Positions 1-9,220 of a stretch of 45,446 bases of DNA are shown here, one piece after another. This DNA is from Desulfovibrio sp. (GTDB lineage: Bacteria; Desulfobacterota; Desulfovibrionia; Desulfovibrionales; Desulfovibrionaceae). How positions within the stretch are numbered: position 1 is the first letter of the stretch; each line of letters opens with the position of its first letter. The translations under genes and the position numbers were made by a program. Location: contig JAISTW010000005.1 in NCBI GenBank assembly GCA_031272405.1, forward strand, positions 1 to 45,446, given 5' to 3'. Below the pieces are notes generated by a model, which did not search any database, was not told where the DNA came from, and was given only the letters and a program-made list of their open reading frames with translations.

Positions 1-12
1 TAGCAAAAATCA

Positions 13-51
13 GGACGGAACGCGGGTCGGGGGTGACGGCGCGTTCCGTCC
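13..51 (-). terminator. Rho-independent terminator after the pbpC operon
   Basis: A perfect 12-bp inverted repeat (GGACGGAACGCG at 13-24, CGCGTTCCGTCC at 40-51) encloses a 15-nt loop. Read on the minus strand, the stem is followed by TGATTTTTGCTA, a short U-rich tract. This is the layout of an intrinsic terminator for the long minus-strand gene series that ends with pbpC about 100 nt upstream. A second hairpin lies between it and pbpC. Confidence 0.7.
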
Positions 52-88
52 CCGCGCATTGATGTATTCTCCCGAACATCATGCGCAC

Positions 89-120
89 GGGGAGACGGAC
101 GCGGCAAATTCCGTCTCCCC
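89..120. repeat. Perfect 11-bp hairpin downstream of pbpC
   Basis: GGGGAGACGGA (89-99) pairs perfectly with TCCGTCTCCCC (110-120) around a 10-nt loop. On the plus strand it is followed by ACTTTATTTG, which is only moderately T-rich. On the minus strand no T-tract follows. It may stabilise the 3' end of the pbpC mRNA or end transcription entering from the left; the sequence does not decide between these. Confidence 0.5.
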
Positions 121-152
121 ACTTTATTTGTCCGGCAGGTCCAGCGCGGATG

Positions 153-2402
153 TCATTCGGTCATGACAATCCGGGGCCGCCGTTCCATGATATCCGCGAC
201 ATGAAAGACCGTGCGGGCGCTTCTCCCCTCCTCGTCCACCATGGAAAGAACATATTTCCCCGGTCTGAGCGGCAGGAGCAGGCTTTGTCCCACAGCCTGC
301 GCGCCAAAAAAACGCTCGTTCAAAAACCAGTAGACCGTCCCCCTGGCCCCCTCCACCGTGAGCGCGACATTCTGCACGGGCGCTTCCGGGCTGATAAAAT
401 ATCGCGCGGCCAGCGGCGCCGTGATTTCCAGCCTGGGCCGCCGGGCAAAAGCGATGTTTTTCCGATGGACATACGTTTCCAGTTCGGCCGGCAATATTGT
501 GCGCAGTTCACCATCGCGCAGCGTGTGCAGAGAACAGGGCGCCGCCGGGGTGACGCCCCTGATGCGCTGTTTCCATGCCGTTTGGGGACAGCCTGGAGCC
601 GCCGGCATGCCGGAGAGAGTGCAGGCCATGAATGATTCCATATCCGACGGCGGGTCGTACCAGGGCTTTTCCCCCGGTGCCGGCGGAATGTCGCGCAGAA
701 CGGCAAGGGCCGCCGGAGCCGCCGCGATCAGGCCGACAAGACCGCTGTGAGGCAGCCCGGCGGGGTCGCCCAGCCATACGGCCGCCGTATGCCGCGGTGT
801 ATAGGCCGCCGTCCAGGCATCGCGAAAGCCGTAGGATGTGCCGGTCTTGAAGGCGATGGGTCGCCCGCTTTCCATGATGGACTGACTCTGCGCCGGCGGC
901 AGACGCAAAGTATCCCGCAGGGATTCGGCAATCAGCCAGGCCCCGGCCTGCGTGGCCACGCGTTCCTCACCGGGGCGTTGTCCGGCCTTTTCCGCCAGAG
1001 TCGTGAGCTGGCGTCGCAGACCAAGCCTGGCCAGGGTGCTGTAGCTGTCAAGAATTTGCAGCAACGTTGTTTCACAGCCACCAAGCGTCAACGAATCGCC
1101 GTAATAGGCCGCCGACCGGTTAATGCCGCTCAAACCGCAGCGCCGCATGAACTGTCGGCCGGCCTCTCCGCCCACAAGGCGCAGCACGCGCACCGCGGGG
1201 GCGTTGAGGGAGGCGGCCAGAGCCTGACCGGCCGTGACCGGCCCCCGGTACAGGCGGTCATAGTTGCGTGGGGCGTCGCCGCTGAAGGCAAGGGGCGTGT
1301 CCGCCAGCAGGGAAGCCGGAACAAGTTTGCCCTGTTCATAGGCCAGCAGGTAGACAAAGGGTTTGAGAAGCGAACCCGGCGAACGCAACGAAGCGCCACA
1401 ATCCACCCATTGCCGCCCCACTCCGGGGCTGAAACGCGCGTTGCCCACATAAGCCGCCAGCGCGCCGCTCTGGTTGTCCACAACGCCGCCCGCCGCCGTG
1501 ACCTGCTCCGGAAAGGCCAGCAGGGCTTCGTCCAGTCGCAGTTCCAGGATGCCTTGCAGGACGGGGTCAAAGGCAGTCCGCACGGGGGCGCGGGCCGTGC
1601 TCCAATAGTCCGCCGGAAGCGAGCGGAAAGCAAGGTCGGCGTAATGCCAGGCCTGCCTGGGAATGTTCCCGCGTCCGGGCGGCAGCGGTTCCAGCAGAGC
1701 CAGCTCCAGCTCGGAAGCGGGGATGACGTTCCGCCGCCGTAGGCGGTTGAGGATGTCATTGCGTCGCCGCAGAGTTTTTTCCGGGTTTTTGTCAGGACGG
1801 TACAGCGACGGGCCGCGAAGCATGCCGATGAGCAGGGCCGCCTCGGCCAGCGAAAGTTCCTCGGCCCGCTTGCCGAAATAGCTTCTGGCCGCCGCCTCCA
1901 CCCCGCGCACCGTGCCGCCGAAAGGCGCGCGATTCAGGTATGTTTCCAGAATTTCCCTTTTGGTGAGGGCCAGTTCCAATTTCAGGGCCAGCGCGAATTC
2001 CCGCGCCTTGCCGGCAAGACTGCGCTCGCCCGGCCAGAGCAGGCGTATGGTCTGACTGCTGATGGTGGACGCCCCGGAAATCACGCGGCCATTGGTGATA
2101 TTCTGCCAGACGGCCCGGAGCAGGGCCAGCGCGTCCACCCCGGGATGGGAATAAAAACGCCTGTCCTCCACCTCCACAGCCACGAGGGGAAGCCATTTGC
2201 CCATGCGTTCCAGCTTCACGGGCAGACAAAATTCGCCCGCGGACGAAAGGCGCACATGGAAGACGCGTCCGTTTTTGTCGGCAAGAGCCGGCGAAACAGG
2301 CCAGACTCCGGCGTCTCCTGCCGGAGAGGGAAGCAACGCCCACAACAGGGCGAGCGCCCCCAGAGGGACGCCCGCCCAGAGAATGGCGCCGCGCGGTTTC
2401 AT
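153..2402 (-). CDS. pbpC: Penicillin-binding protein 1C
   Basis: Bifunctional peptidoglycan glycosyltransferase/transpeptidase of the PBP1C class, 749 aa, anchored by an N-terminal hydrophobic segment (about residues 8-24). The family-51 glycosyltransferase domain shows EDRRFYSHPGVD near residue 78 with the catalytic Glu, and STISSQT downstream. The transpeptidase domain shows SLLK (SxxK) near 342, SLN near 398 and KTGTS near 516. The C-terminal ~90 residues match the PBP1C-specific beta-rich tail. The ATG overlaps the TAA of the upstream A2M gene (TAATG), so translation is coupled. The yfhM-pbpC pairing is well known in bacteria: A2M is thought to trap proteases entering through breaches that PBP1C would repair. 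Here the pair ends a much longer operon. Confidence 0.95.
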   Translation of the reverse strand: MKPRGAILWAGVPLGALALLWALLPSPAGDAGVWPVSPALADKNGRVFHVRLSSAGEFCLPVKLERMGKWLPLVAVEVEDRRFYSHPGVDALALLRAVWQNITNGRVISGASTISSQTIRLLWPGERSLAGKAREFALALKLELALTKREILETYLNRAPFGGTVRGVEAAARSYFGKRAEELSLAEAALLIGMLRGPSLYRPDKNPEKTLRRRNDILNRLRRRNVIPASELELALLEPLPPGRGNIPRQAWHYADLAFRSLPADYWSTARAPVRTAFDPVLQGILELRLDEALLAFPEQVTAAGGVVDNQSGALAAYVGNARFSPGVGRQWVDCGASLRSPGSLLKPFVYLLAYEQGKLVPASLLADTPLAFSGDAPRNYDRLYRGPVTAGQALAASLNAPAVRVLRLVGGEAGRQFMRRCGLSGINRSAAYYGDSLTLGGCETTLLQILDSYSTLARLGLRRQLTTLAEKAGQRPGEERVATQAGAWLIAESLRDTLRLPPAQSQSIMESGRPIAFKTGTSYGFRDAWTAAYTPRHTAAVWLGDPAGLPHSGLVGLIAAAPAALAVLRDIPPAPGEKPWYDPPSDMESFMACTLSGMPAAPGCPQTAWKQRIRGVTPAAPCSLHTLRDGELRTILPAELETYVHRKNIAFARRPRLEITAPLAARYFISPEAPVQNVALTVEGARGTVYWFLNERFFGAQAVGQSLLLPLRPGKYVLSMVDEEGRSARTVFHVADIMERRPRIVMTE

Positions 2403-5400
2403 TACTCCACAGTCACCGTGCCAGGGCTGGTGACGACCTTGACGCCGGGGTCATACATGCCCTCGACAGCCAGAGGCGGCAGCATGAAGGCCCCCTTGCT
2501 CACGGCGCGCAGGGTATAGGTGAAGCAACTCGGCTTTTCCGGCGCTTCACTGATAAACAGAAGAAGCCGATCGTCCCGTATTTCAGCCCTGACGGCGCTT
2601 TCGGCATTGAGAGACACGGGCCTGCCGAAGGGCTTCGGAGCAGTCAGGGCTTTGCCCGTTTTGGGATCCCGCATTTCGGCGTCACCGTCGCCGCCCGTCG
2701 CGAGTCTGGGATTGTCTATCTCAAAGCCGCCGGGCGCGATGTCGGTCAACACCAGATTGCCGAGGGCGGCCTCGGGCTTGAGATATATCTGCACTGTCAC
2801 TCTGGCGCCCTGGGGAACTTTGACGTTGCGGGCAATGTTCTTCATGCTGCCGTCGGCGCCGTAATTCATGAAGTCCACTGTCTGCCCGTCGGGCAGCAGC
2901 CAGCGGCGCGCGGCCACAAGCCCTTGGGAGACAGGGGCAGGCGCCGCTGTCGGAATGCCGGAGCTTTGCCACGAATAGTACGCCGGGGCTTCGCCGCTGA
3001 CCTTGAGCGTGACGGGCAGCGGATTTTCCGGCGGGGCCGGGGGCAGATCGTCACGCCTGAGGATTGGAGTCCGCCCGTTGCGGAAGCTGGCGACAACGGA
3101 GGAGCCGGACGCGGTTTCCGCGCTGAGCGTCGCCTCGAAGTCCTTTCCCCTGGAGGCCGTCTTTTCCGTATACCGCCCCAGGGCCAGCGCGGCCATGCCG
3201 TTTTCCTGGGTGCTGTACCAGCGGTCCCTGTTGCCGTCATCCATAACCTTCAGAGCCAGTTGGGCGGTTTCGGGGGCCAGCGGGTCTGTGCCGGCCCACA
3301 TGAGCAGGCGCAGGGCGTCATTGCGCGCCGCGGATTCATAGCTCTGGCCGCAGCCTCGATTCCAGGCCAATGGCCGCGTGCCCAGTTCTCTGAGGGCTTC
3401 TGTTTTGCCCGTGGCTCTGGCGTAGGCCCCGGCCAGAAAAATGCGGGCCGAGGGGGAGAGGAGATCGCCCTGATCCTTCAAAAACTGCATCCAGCCGAGG
3501 GGTGCGTCGTTGTTAAGGGCCAGCACATAGGCGATATAGGTTTTGACGCTGATGACATCCCTGGCCGCGGCTTCGTCTTCGGGAAGCGGCGTCGCAAGCC
3601 AGGCGCGCATCCAGGAGAGCGCGGCCTTCATGGCGTCTTCGGGCGCAAGGCCCCCTGCCTCGGTGAGAAAATGGGCGGCATAGACGCTGCCCCAGGGGTT
3701 GGCTTCGCCATTGCCGCCGCCGGGCCACATGTTGAAGCCGCCGTCGCCGCGCTGCATTGCTAGAATGCGCCGCACGGCGAAATCAAGACCCTGTCTGAAT
3801 TCTGTGTCCTGCGCCTTTTCCGGGTCCAGGGATCTGAGCATGGCCGGCGCGGCGATGTAGGGCCAGGCCGCCGAAATGGTCTGTTCAAGGCAACCGTAGG
3901 GATAGGCGCCAAGATAGTTCAAGGCTTTTGTCAGGACGATGCCGGGCGTTTCGGAAAAGGCCAGCGTCACCTTTTGAGTGCCCTTGAAAAACCCGCTGCC
4001 CACGTCAATGACGGCGGACTGCCCCGGTTGCACGGCGCCCGCGCCGCTGCGGGTAAAATGGGGAAAAGGCGGCCGCACGGGCACTTCAAGGCGTTGCTCA
4101 AAGGGAGAGCCCTTCTCCAGCGTGGTGACGATGCGGACAATGCCCAGACCCGAGGCGTTTTCCGCCTTGAAGGAAAGGGAAATGGCCGCTCTGGGATTGC
4201 GGGCGTCCAGAGTTATGGGATATTCTTTTGGGCTTGTGAGCGCGAGCGGCCCTTCCGTCGTTATGCTGACGACGGCCTTGCGTGGTTTGTCATCGGCGGC
4301 GAAGGCAAGCACTGGGGCCGTGAACGCGTCACCCGGCGCGACCATGCGCGGCACGGTGGCTTCAATGGTGATCTCGCGGGCCACCTTGACCTGTGCCGTC
4401 GCGCTGCCCACGGCGGAGGCGGTGGCGGCCACGGCCATGATGCGGCCCTTGCCGCTGTATTCGGGCAGTTTCAGGCTGACGGAAGCCCGACCATTTTCGT
4501 CGGTTGTCAGCGTTCCGAGAAACAGGGAAAGCAGTTCCAGCTTACGGAGCATGGGCGCTATGAAACTCTCGCCGCCGCCGTCGCCGCCGGCTTGCAGGGT
4601 CATGGCCTTTCTTTGGGAAAGGGGCATGAGATCGTCGTACACGTCAAAATCGGCGCCGAGCAGCGCGCGCTTGGCCGTGAAAAAGGCAAAGGGATCAGGG
4701 GCTGCGAAGTTGCTGAGGGCAAGCAGTCCCTCGTCCACCAGGGCAAGGGCCACTTCGCCGCGCGCCGGCCGCCCCTGGGCGTCCTTCAGGCTCACGCTGA
4801 CCGGCAGTTCGCCGTTAGGCAGGGTTTCCGGAGGCGCGCCCACAGTTACGGCAAGTTTCTGGGCGCTGTGGTCAATAGGGAGCGGGATGAGCCCGAAAGC
4901 CCGGTGCGCGCCCCACACTTCGTCGGGCTTGACGGGACGGACAACCCAGGCCGAGCAGTAGGCGTTGGGGGACATTGCCTGAAGCACCGGCACGTCCACC
5001 GTCATTTCCGGCGCGGTCATGGTCAGAACCTGATGGCGTATCTCCCGGCCGCCTTCCAGCGCCAACAGAAGTTTGCCGGCAAAGGGCGCGCGGATTTTGA
5101 GCGTCGCGGTTTCGCCAACGGCGTAGCGGGGCTTGTCCCAGGAGAGCATGACCCGATCAACCAGGGATGAGGCGCCTTCGCCGGAACCGGCGACACCGGC
5201 CCAGACTTCAAGTTCCGCGTCGGCGATGGCGCCGCTCTCCGGCTCCGTGAAACGCAGACGATAGACGCCGCGCTGTTTTGGTGTAAAGGTAAAGACGCCG
5301 GAACCGCCTTCGAGCATGATGTCCCGCTCCGCGACCTTGTCATAGGCGACGCTTTTGGCGTAGCCCTGATCCGACCGGATATAATACTCGTTGCGCAGTT

Positions 5401-8005
5401 CCAGCGCGGCCTTGACGCGCCGCGCCGCCGCGGCCTGTCCATCGGGGGTGACGGCCGCCACGCGCACGCTGCAGGGCGCTCCGGCCTGCGGCGGGGCTTC
5501 GGGCGTCTCGTAGCCCAGCAGCGTCCCGGTGCGGAACCAGGGGATGTTGAGATTGCGGCCCACCCAACGACCGCCGTCTTCGCGCACGCGCGCGCTGAAG
5601 ACAATCTGGGCGATATTGGCCCTGACCTCGCTGTCCGCGGCATAGCCGAAGCCGCCCTTGCCGGCGGCATCCAGCGTGCCCACTTCATTGGAAAGGATCT
5701 CTTCGCTGATACTGTACGCCGACGGGAAGGTATAGGCTTTCCAGCTCGCCGGCCGGAAATCGTAGGGGATCATCCGCGTTCTGGCCTCCCAGGGACCGTC
5801 GGCCACTGGCGCGCCGAAAAGATACGCGGAATCGATGCCGACGGCGATGGTTTCGTCGCCCACGGCATAGGACTTGTCGGTCTCCAGCTTCACCTCAATG
5901 CGCGGGGGCTGGAAATCTTCCACGGCAAAGGAGCACATGCCCATGATCTGCTGTCCCGGAACGCTCACGCTCATGGTGTATTTTCCGGTGGGGGCCGAAG
6001 GCGTCAGGGGCAGGGAAAAGGCCGCGCCGCCTTCGGCGGAAAGCAGGGCCGTGCCCTGCCCCGCTGTGCGGCCGGTGGAGGCGCGGACGCTCCAGGCTAC
6101 GGGAAAAGGTTCCGGAGCGCGCATGGCCGCGTCGCGCACCAGCGTCTTGAAGTCCACGGTCTCGCCGGGGCGGAATACTCCGCGCGGGGTAAAACAGAAG
6201 GCCTCATAGCCCTGGCGCAGGTACGGTCTGCCGCCCGTGTCAAAGGCGCTGTCCCGGGCCATGTCTTTGTCCAGCTTGAGATAGGCCGTGTCCGAAGGGT
6301 TTCTGTCATGCCCGGCGTCGGTGGAGACAAGCACGATGGCGGGCCGCTCGCGCTGGTCCCAGGGCGTCTCGCGGGTGTGGCGCCAAACGCCGTCCCTGTC
6401 TGTGCGCCCCTCGGCCAGCAGCGTATTGTTGGCGGCAAAAACGCGCACAATGGCGTCATTGACGGCGTCGGCCGTGGCGATGGAATTGACCCACACGGTG
6501 CAGCTGTCGGGCATCAAGCGGGCGCTGACGCCGAGATCGGAGATGACGACCAGTTTTTCCGAAGACTGGCCGCTCTCATACTCCCTGTCCTCCTGATCGC
6601 CGTCTGCCTGCCCCGGGGCGTCGGCGTTGGCGATGGTGAGCAGGAACACGCCCTTGCCCTTGCCGACGATCTGCCGGAGATCAAGGGCCGTTTCCGTCAC
6701 GCGGTTGCGCGCGCCCTTGACGGTTCCATGTCGCACGGCCAGCCTGCGGGAAAGGTGTTTGCGGTAGGCGTCGAAAAAACCCTGGCTCATGAGGGGAATA
6801 TTGCCCGGAGGAAGCTGCCAGAGCGTGGCCTGCACCCGCTCCACGTTGATGGTGGAAACGGGAACCAGCATGTTGCGCAAGGGGGAAAGAATGCTGCCCT
6901 GGGCGTCAATGGCGACGCTGGGGGAAAAATCCTCAAAAATGACGGTTGATGTGAAATCCTCGTTCAAATAGCCGAGCGGGCCGGGCATGCCTTTTCTGAA
7001 GGTCAGGCTGACGCGGGGCGTGTTCATGAAGTCTCCCACGATTCTGAAGCCGGAGTCGCTGCCCTCGATGCGCGCATCAATGTCCGGCTTGATGTCCAGA
7101 AACTGGCGCACCTTGTCCACGTCCGCGCTGTTGGTGGTTTCCACCTGGATATGGCGGCTCCAGGGCGGGGCGTCGCTCTGCCCCGGCCGCACCGTCGTGA
7201 TGGACAGCATGGAAGTGGTTTCCACCTCACGCGTCTGGGGGGACTCAAGGCCCTGAGGGCCTTCCTCGCTGGCGAAGCCCATGGGCAGGGTAAGGCGCAG
7301 CTTGCCCTGTTGCCCCGGTTTTGTCAGCGCAACGACAACTTTGCCGGATTCGGCGCCGCTCTGGTCACGGGCGCCGCCGCTGGCGCGCTGCACGTCAAAG
7401 GCGAGAGCCGCGCCGTTCCCGGTGGCGATTTTGAGCGATTTGCGGAGTTGGGCCAAGCTCACCCTGGCCGTGAATTCCAGTTGCAGCGCGACGGCGCCGT
7501 CCTTAAAATACCGGGTTTGCGTCACGCGCTCCCACTTGAAGGGATAGGGCGTAAACTTGGCCCAGCCGTCGTAAAACGAGCCGTTCAGCGCCTTGACCTT
7601 GCCCCCGGCGGCGCTGAAGGTATATACGGTAGCGGTTGCGGCCGGCTTGTAGCTGGTAAAGACCAGTTCCGTGGGGCTGGCCCATACGCCTTCGCCTTCC
7701 AGAGGCGGTTCAAAGACAACGGGCAGCTTTTCCGGAGGCAGAGGAGTGTTCATGCTTTTCTTGCCCACCATGGCCGCACTGAACTTGAAAACAATGGCGG
7801 TTTGCCCGCCGGCGGCCCGGCTGACGCCGTATATCAGTTTCACCGCCTCTTTGGGGCCTGTCGACGCCGGCCCGTCAAAGGCGTGGGAAACGCCGCCACA
7901 AAACGTCACCATCAAAAATACGGCCAGGCAGGCGGCGAAACCCATCGTGGACACGGCCACAAGGGTTGTTGTTCCCGCAAAAAATTTTTCAGAAAATAGT
8001 TTCAT
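2402..8005 (-). CDS. Bacterial alpha-2-macroglobulin (YfhM-like)
   Basis: Very large exported protein of 1867 aa, in the size range of bacterial A2M. The thioester motif GCLEQ is intact near residue 1372, so it belongs to the thioester-bearing class that traps proteases covalently. A helical TED-like domain follows (repeated GGFNMWPGG / YAAHFLTEAG-type segments). N-terminal macroglobulin beta domains precede it, including VFRPGETVDFK near 600. The N-terminus has a hydrophobic stretch ending in SHAFDG, a plausible signal peptidase I site. I see no convincing lipobox, unlike E. coli YfhM, which is a lipoprotein, so this protein may be soluble in the periplasm. The Shine-Dalgarno is AAAGGA, 9 nt before ATG. 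It is coupled to pbpC by overlapping stop and start codons. Confidence 0.93.
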   Translation of the reverse strand: MKLFSEKFFAGTTTLVAVSTMGFAACLAVFLMVTFCGGVSHAFDGPASTGPKEAVKLIYGVSRAAGGQTAIVFKFSAAMVGKKSMNTPLPPEKLPVVFEPPLEGEGVWASPTELVFTSYKPAATATVYTFSAAGGKVKALNGSFYDGWAKFTPYPFKWERVTQTRYFKDGAVALQLEFTARVSLAQLRKSLKIATGNGAALAFDVQRASGGARDQSGAESGKVVVALTKPGQQGKLRLTLPMGFASEEGPQGLESPQTREVETTSMLSITTVRPGQSDAPPWSRHIQVETTNSADVDKVRQFLDIKPDIDARIEGSDSGFRIVGDFMNTPRVSLTFRKGMPGPLGYLNEDFTSTVIFEDFSPSVAIDAQGSILSPLRNMLVPVSTINVERVQATLWQLPPGNIPLMSQGFFDAYRKHLSRRLAVRHGTVKGARNRVTETALDLRQIVGKGKGVFLLTIANADAPGQADGDQEDREYESGQSSEKLVVISDLGVSARLMPDSCTVWVNSIATADAVNDAIVRVFAANNTLLAEGRTDRDGVWRHTRETPWDQRERPAIVLVSTDAGHDRNPSDTAYLKLDKDMARDSAFDTGGRPYLRQGYEAFCFTPRGVFRPGETVDFKTLVRDAAMRAPEPFPVAWSVRASTGRTAGQGTALLSAEGGAAFSLPLTPSAPTGKYTMSVSVPGQQIMGMCSFAVEDFQPPRIEVKLETDKSYAVGDETIAVGIDSAYLFGAPVADGPWEARTRMIPYDFRPASWKAYTFPSAYSISEEILSNEVGTLDAAGKGGFGYAADSEVRANIAQIVFSARVREDGGRWVGRNLNIPWFRTGTLLGYETPEAPPQAGAPCSVRVAAVTPDGQAAAARRVKAALELRNEYYIRSDQGYAKSVAYDKVAERDIMLEGGSGVFTFTPKQRGVYRLRFTEPESGAIADAELEVWAGVAGSGEGASSLVDRVMLSWDKPRYAVGETATLKIRAPFAGKLLLALEGGREIRHQVLTMTAPEMTVDVPVLQAMSPNAYCSAWVVRPVKPDEVWGAHRAFGLIPLPIDHSAQKLAVTVGAPPETLPNGELPVSVSLKDAQGRPARGEVALALVDEGLLALSNFAAPDPFAFFTAKRALLGADFDVYDDLMPLSQRKAMTLQAGGDGGGESFIAPMLRKLELLSLFLGTLTTDENGRASVSLKLPEYSGKGRIMAVAATASAVGSATAQVKVAREITIEATVPRMVAPGDAFTAPVLAFAADDKPRKAVVSITTEGPLALTSPKEYPITLDARNPRAAISLSFKAENASGLGIVRIVTTLEKGSPFEQRLEVPVRPPFPHFTRSGAGAVQPGQSAVIDVGSGFFKGTQKVTLAFSETPGIVLTKALNYLGAYPYGCLEQTISAAWPYIAAPAMLRSLDPEKAQDTEFRQGLDFAVRRILAMQRGDGGFNMWPGGGNGEANPWGSVYAAHFLTEAGGLAPEDAMKAALSWMRAWLATPLPEDEAAARDVISVKTYIAYVLALNNDAPLGWMQFLKDQGDLLSPSARIFLAGAYARATGKTEALRELGTRPLAWNRGCGQSYESAARNDALRLLMWAGTDPLAPETAQLALKVMDDGNRDRWYSTQENGMAALALGRYTEKTASRGKDFEATLSAETASGSSVVASFRNGRTPILRRDDLPPAPPENPLPVTLKVSGEAPAYYSWQSSGIPTAAPAPVSQGLVAARRWLLPDGQTVDFMNYGADGSMKNIARNVKVPQGARVTVQIYLKPEAALGNLVLTDIAPGGFEIDNPRLATGGDGDAEMRDPKTGKALTAPKPFGRPVSLNAESAVRAEIRDDRLLLFISEAPEKPSCFTYTLRAVSKGAFMLPPLAVEGMYDPGVKVVTSPGTVTVE

Positions 8006-8032
8006 GGTAACGTCCTTTGCATTTCAGAAAGC

Positions 8033-8332
8033 TTACCGCGGTTCCGTCTTCAGACTGACGACGGCCCAAGCGTTTTTGCCGTCGCGCACGTACGACTTCG
8101 CCACCGCCGTGAATTTACCGTATATTTCCTTCTCGTCGTCGGCGTTGAACACCACGCCCGACATGACGATCTGCCCGGAGGCGTTTTTCGAGGCCTTGTC
8201 AACGCGCGCATGCCAGGGAGCCTTCCCGTCCACCTGCTCCCAGTCGTCTTTTGCCGCGGCCAACGCGTCGCAGGTGAAGAGCAGAAACAAACAACTCAGA
8301 AGAAACATCGAAAAACGTCTTGCCGCATTCAT
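8033..8332 (-). CDS. Small secreted protein of unknown function
   Basis: A 99-aa protein with a clear signal peptide (FSMFLLSCLFLLFTCDALAA). The mature part is about 75 aa, with alternating charged and hydrophobic residues suggesting a small beta-rich domain. I do not recognise a family. The start is supported by GAGGGAG seven nt upstream of ATG. It sits 27 nt before the A2M gene on the same strand, so it is very likely co-transcribed and acts in the periplasm with the A2M/PbpC pair. Confidence 0.75.
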   Translation of the reverse strand: MNAARRFSMFLLSCLFLLFTCDALAAAKDDWEQVDGKAPWHARVDKASKNASGQIVMSGVVFNADDEKEIYGKFTAVAKSYVRDGKNAWAVVSLKTEPR

Positions 8333-8334
8333 AT

Positions 8335-8409
8335 TCAGACTCCCTCACTGAACGCGCCGCACTCTGCCAGCAGCAGGGCCGCCGTCAGGCAGAAGAACAG
8401 TTTTTTCAT
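8335..8409 (-). CDS. Possible 24-residue leader or micro-lipoprotein
   Basis: ATG at 8409, preceded by GGGG at a plausible distance, opens a 24-codon frame, MKKLFFCLTAALLLAECG followed by AFSEGV and a TGA stop. It has the shape of a signal peptide ending in a cysteine, as in very short entericidin-like lipoproteins, but Glu at -1 of the Cys is atypical for a lipobox. The stop lies two bases before the start codon of the next gene, and the frame's last codons form that gene's Shine-Dalgarno. It could therefore be a coupling leader rather than a functional peptide. Confidence 0.35.
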   Translation of the reverse strand: MKKLFFCLTAALLLAECGAFSEGV

Positions 8410-8450
8410 GCGTACCCCAAAAATTCAACGGTTATGACAGAAGGAAATAG

Positions 8451-9218
8451 CTACTTCCCCCGCAGGTATTTTCCGTCAATGGCGACGGCGCTTTTCTCGA
8501 AATTCGACCCCGCGCTTCCAGAGAGGAATTTACCCTTCCTGAAAGCGTCTGTGGTCTTTACCGTCGCCGTTTCGCCGTCAAAAGCAATGGAAATCTGTAT
8601 CTTCGGATCGCGGTTTTGCGGTTCCAAGGCGTCGTCCAGAATTTCCACGGAGGCTGTGACGGTTTTATCCGTCAATGCGGCGGCACAGGCGCGGCATCTG
8701 CCGAGTTTGGCCGGATTGTCCTTCTCCCAGACGGCGAAATCCAGGGAGTACATTTCCTCCTTTTCCTCCAGCGCCTGGGACGTTCCGCGATACACGGCCA
8801 TGTGGCCGCGGAGCGTGTCGCTTTGCAGTTCGTAGAAGCCCTCCCGCGGGCTGCCCTTGACGAGTTTCCCCGTGTTCGCGCGTTCCGCGCGCTGAACGGC
8901 GTCTCCGAGGGCGACGGCGTAGGCGTCCGCCTCGTTTTTTCCGGCCTTGACAAGACGATGGGCTTTTTCGGCGACGGCGGCGTCAAGTTCCTTTTCCAAC
9001 GCGGCGAAGGCATGTTCGTCCAGCAGGTTGTAAGCGTTCATCATGGCGAGATCGTAGAGATCGTATATTTTGCCGAAGCTCCTGCTCGCGCTCCGGAATT
9101 TGCCGATCTCGTCGCCCGACAGCGCGGCGCAAACAGTCGGAAGGAGCGCGCCGCACACAATCACGGCGGAAAAAACCACGAGCGCGAGCATTCTTGCCCG
9201 GGTAAAAAACGCGTCCAT
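8451..9218 (-). CDS. Secreted protein of unknown function
   Basis: A 255-aa protein with an N-terminal signal or anchor segment (residues ~9-32, ending VCAALSG). The middle is helical and Ala/Glu/Lys-rich; the C-terminal half is predicted beta-rich, with a CRAC pair near residue 175. No family recognised. The start ATG lies two nt after the CHAT gene's TAG, with GGAGA overlapping that stop, so translation is tightly coupled to the CHAT protein. The short-range coupling suggests the two products act together in the periplasm. Confidence 0.8.
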   Translation of the reverse strand: MDAFFTRARMLALVVFSAVIVCGALLPTVCAALSGDEIGKFRSASRSFGKIYDLYDLAMMNAYNLLDEHAFAALEKELDAAVAEKAHRLVKAGKNEADAYAVALGDAVQRAERANTGKLVKGSPREGFYELQSDTLRGHMAVYRGTSQALEEKEEMYSLDFAVWEKDNPAKLGRCRACAAALTDKTVTASVEILDDALEPQNRDPKIQISIAFDGETATVKTTDAFRKGKFLSGSAGSNFEKSAVAIDGKYLRGK

Positions 9219-9220
9219 TC

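Noticed and set aside
3974-5170. Long plus-strand frames opposite the A2M gene
   Set aside because: No recognisable domain, no ribosome-binding site, and the A2M frame is intact across the whole interval.
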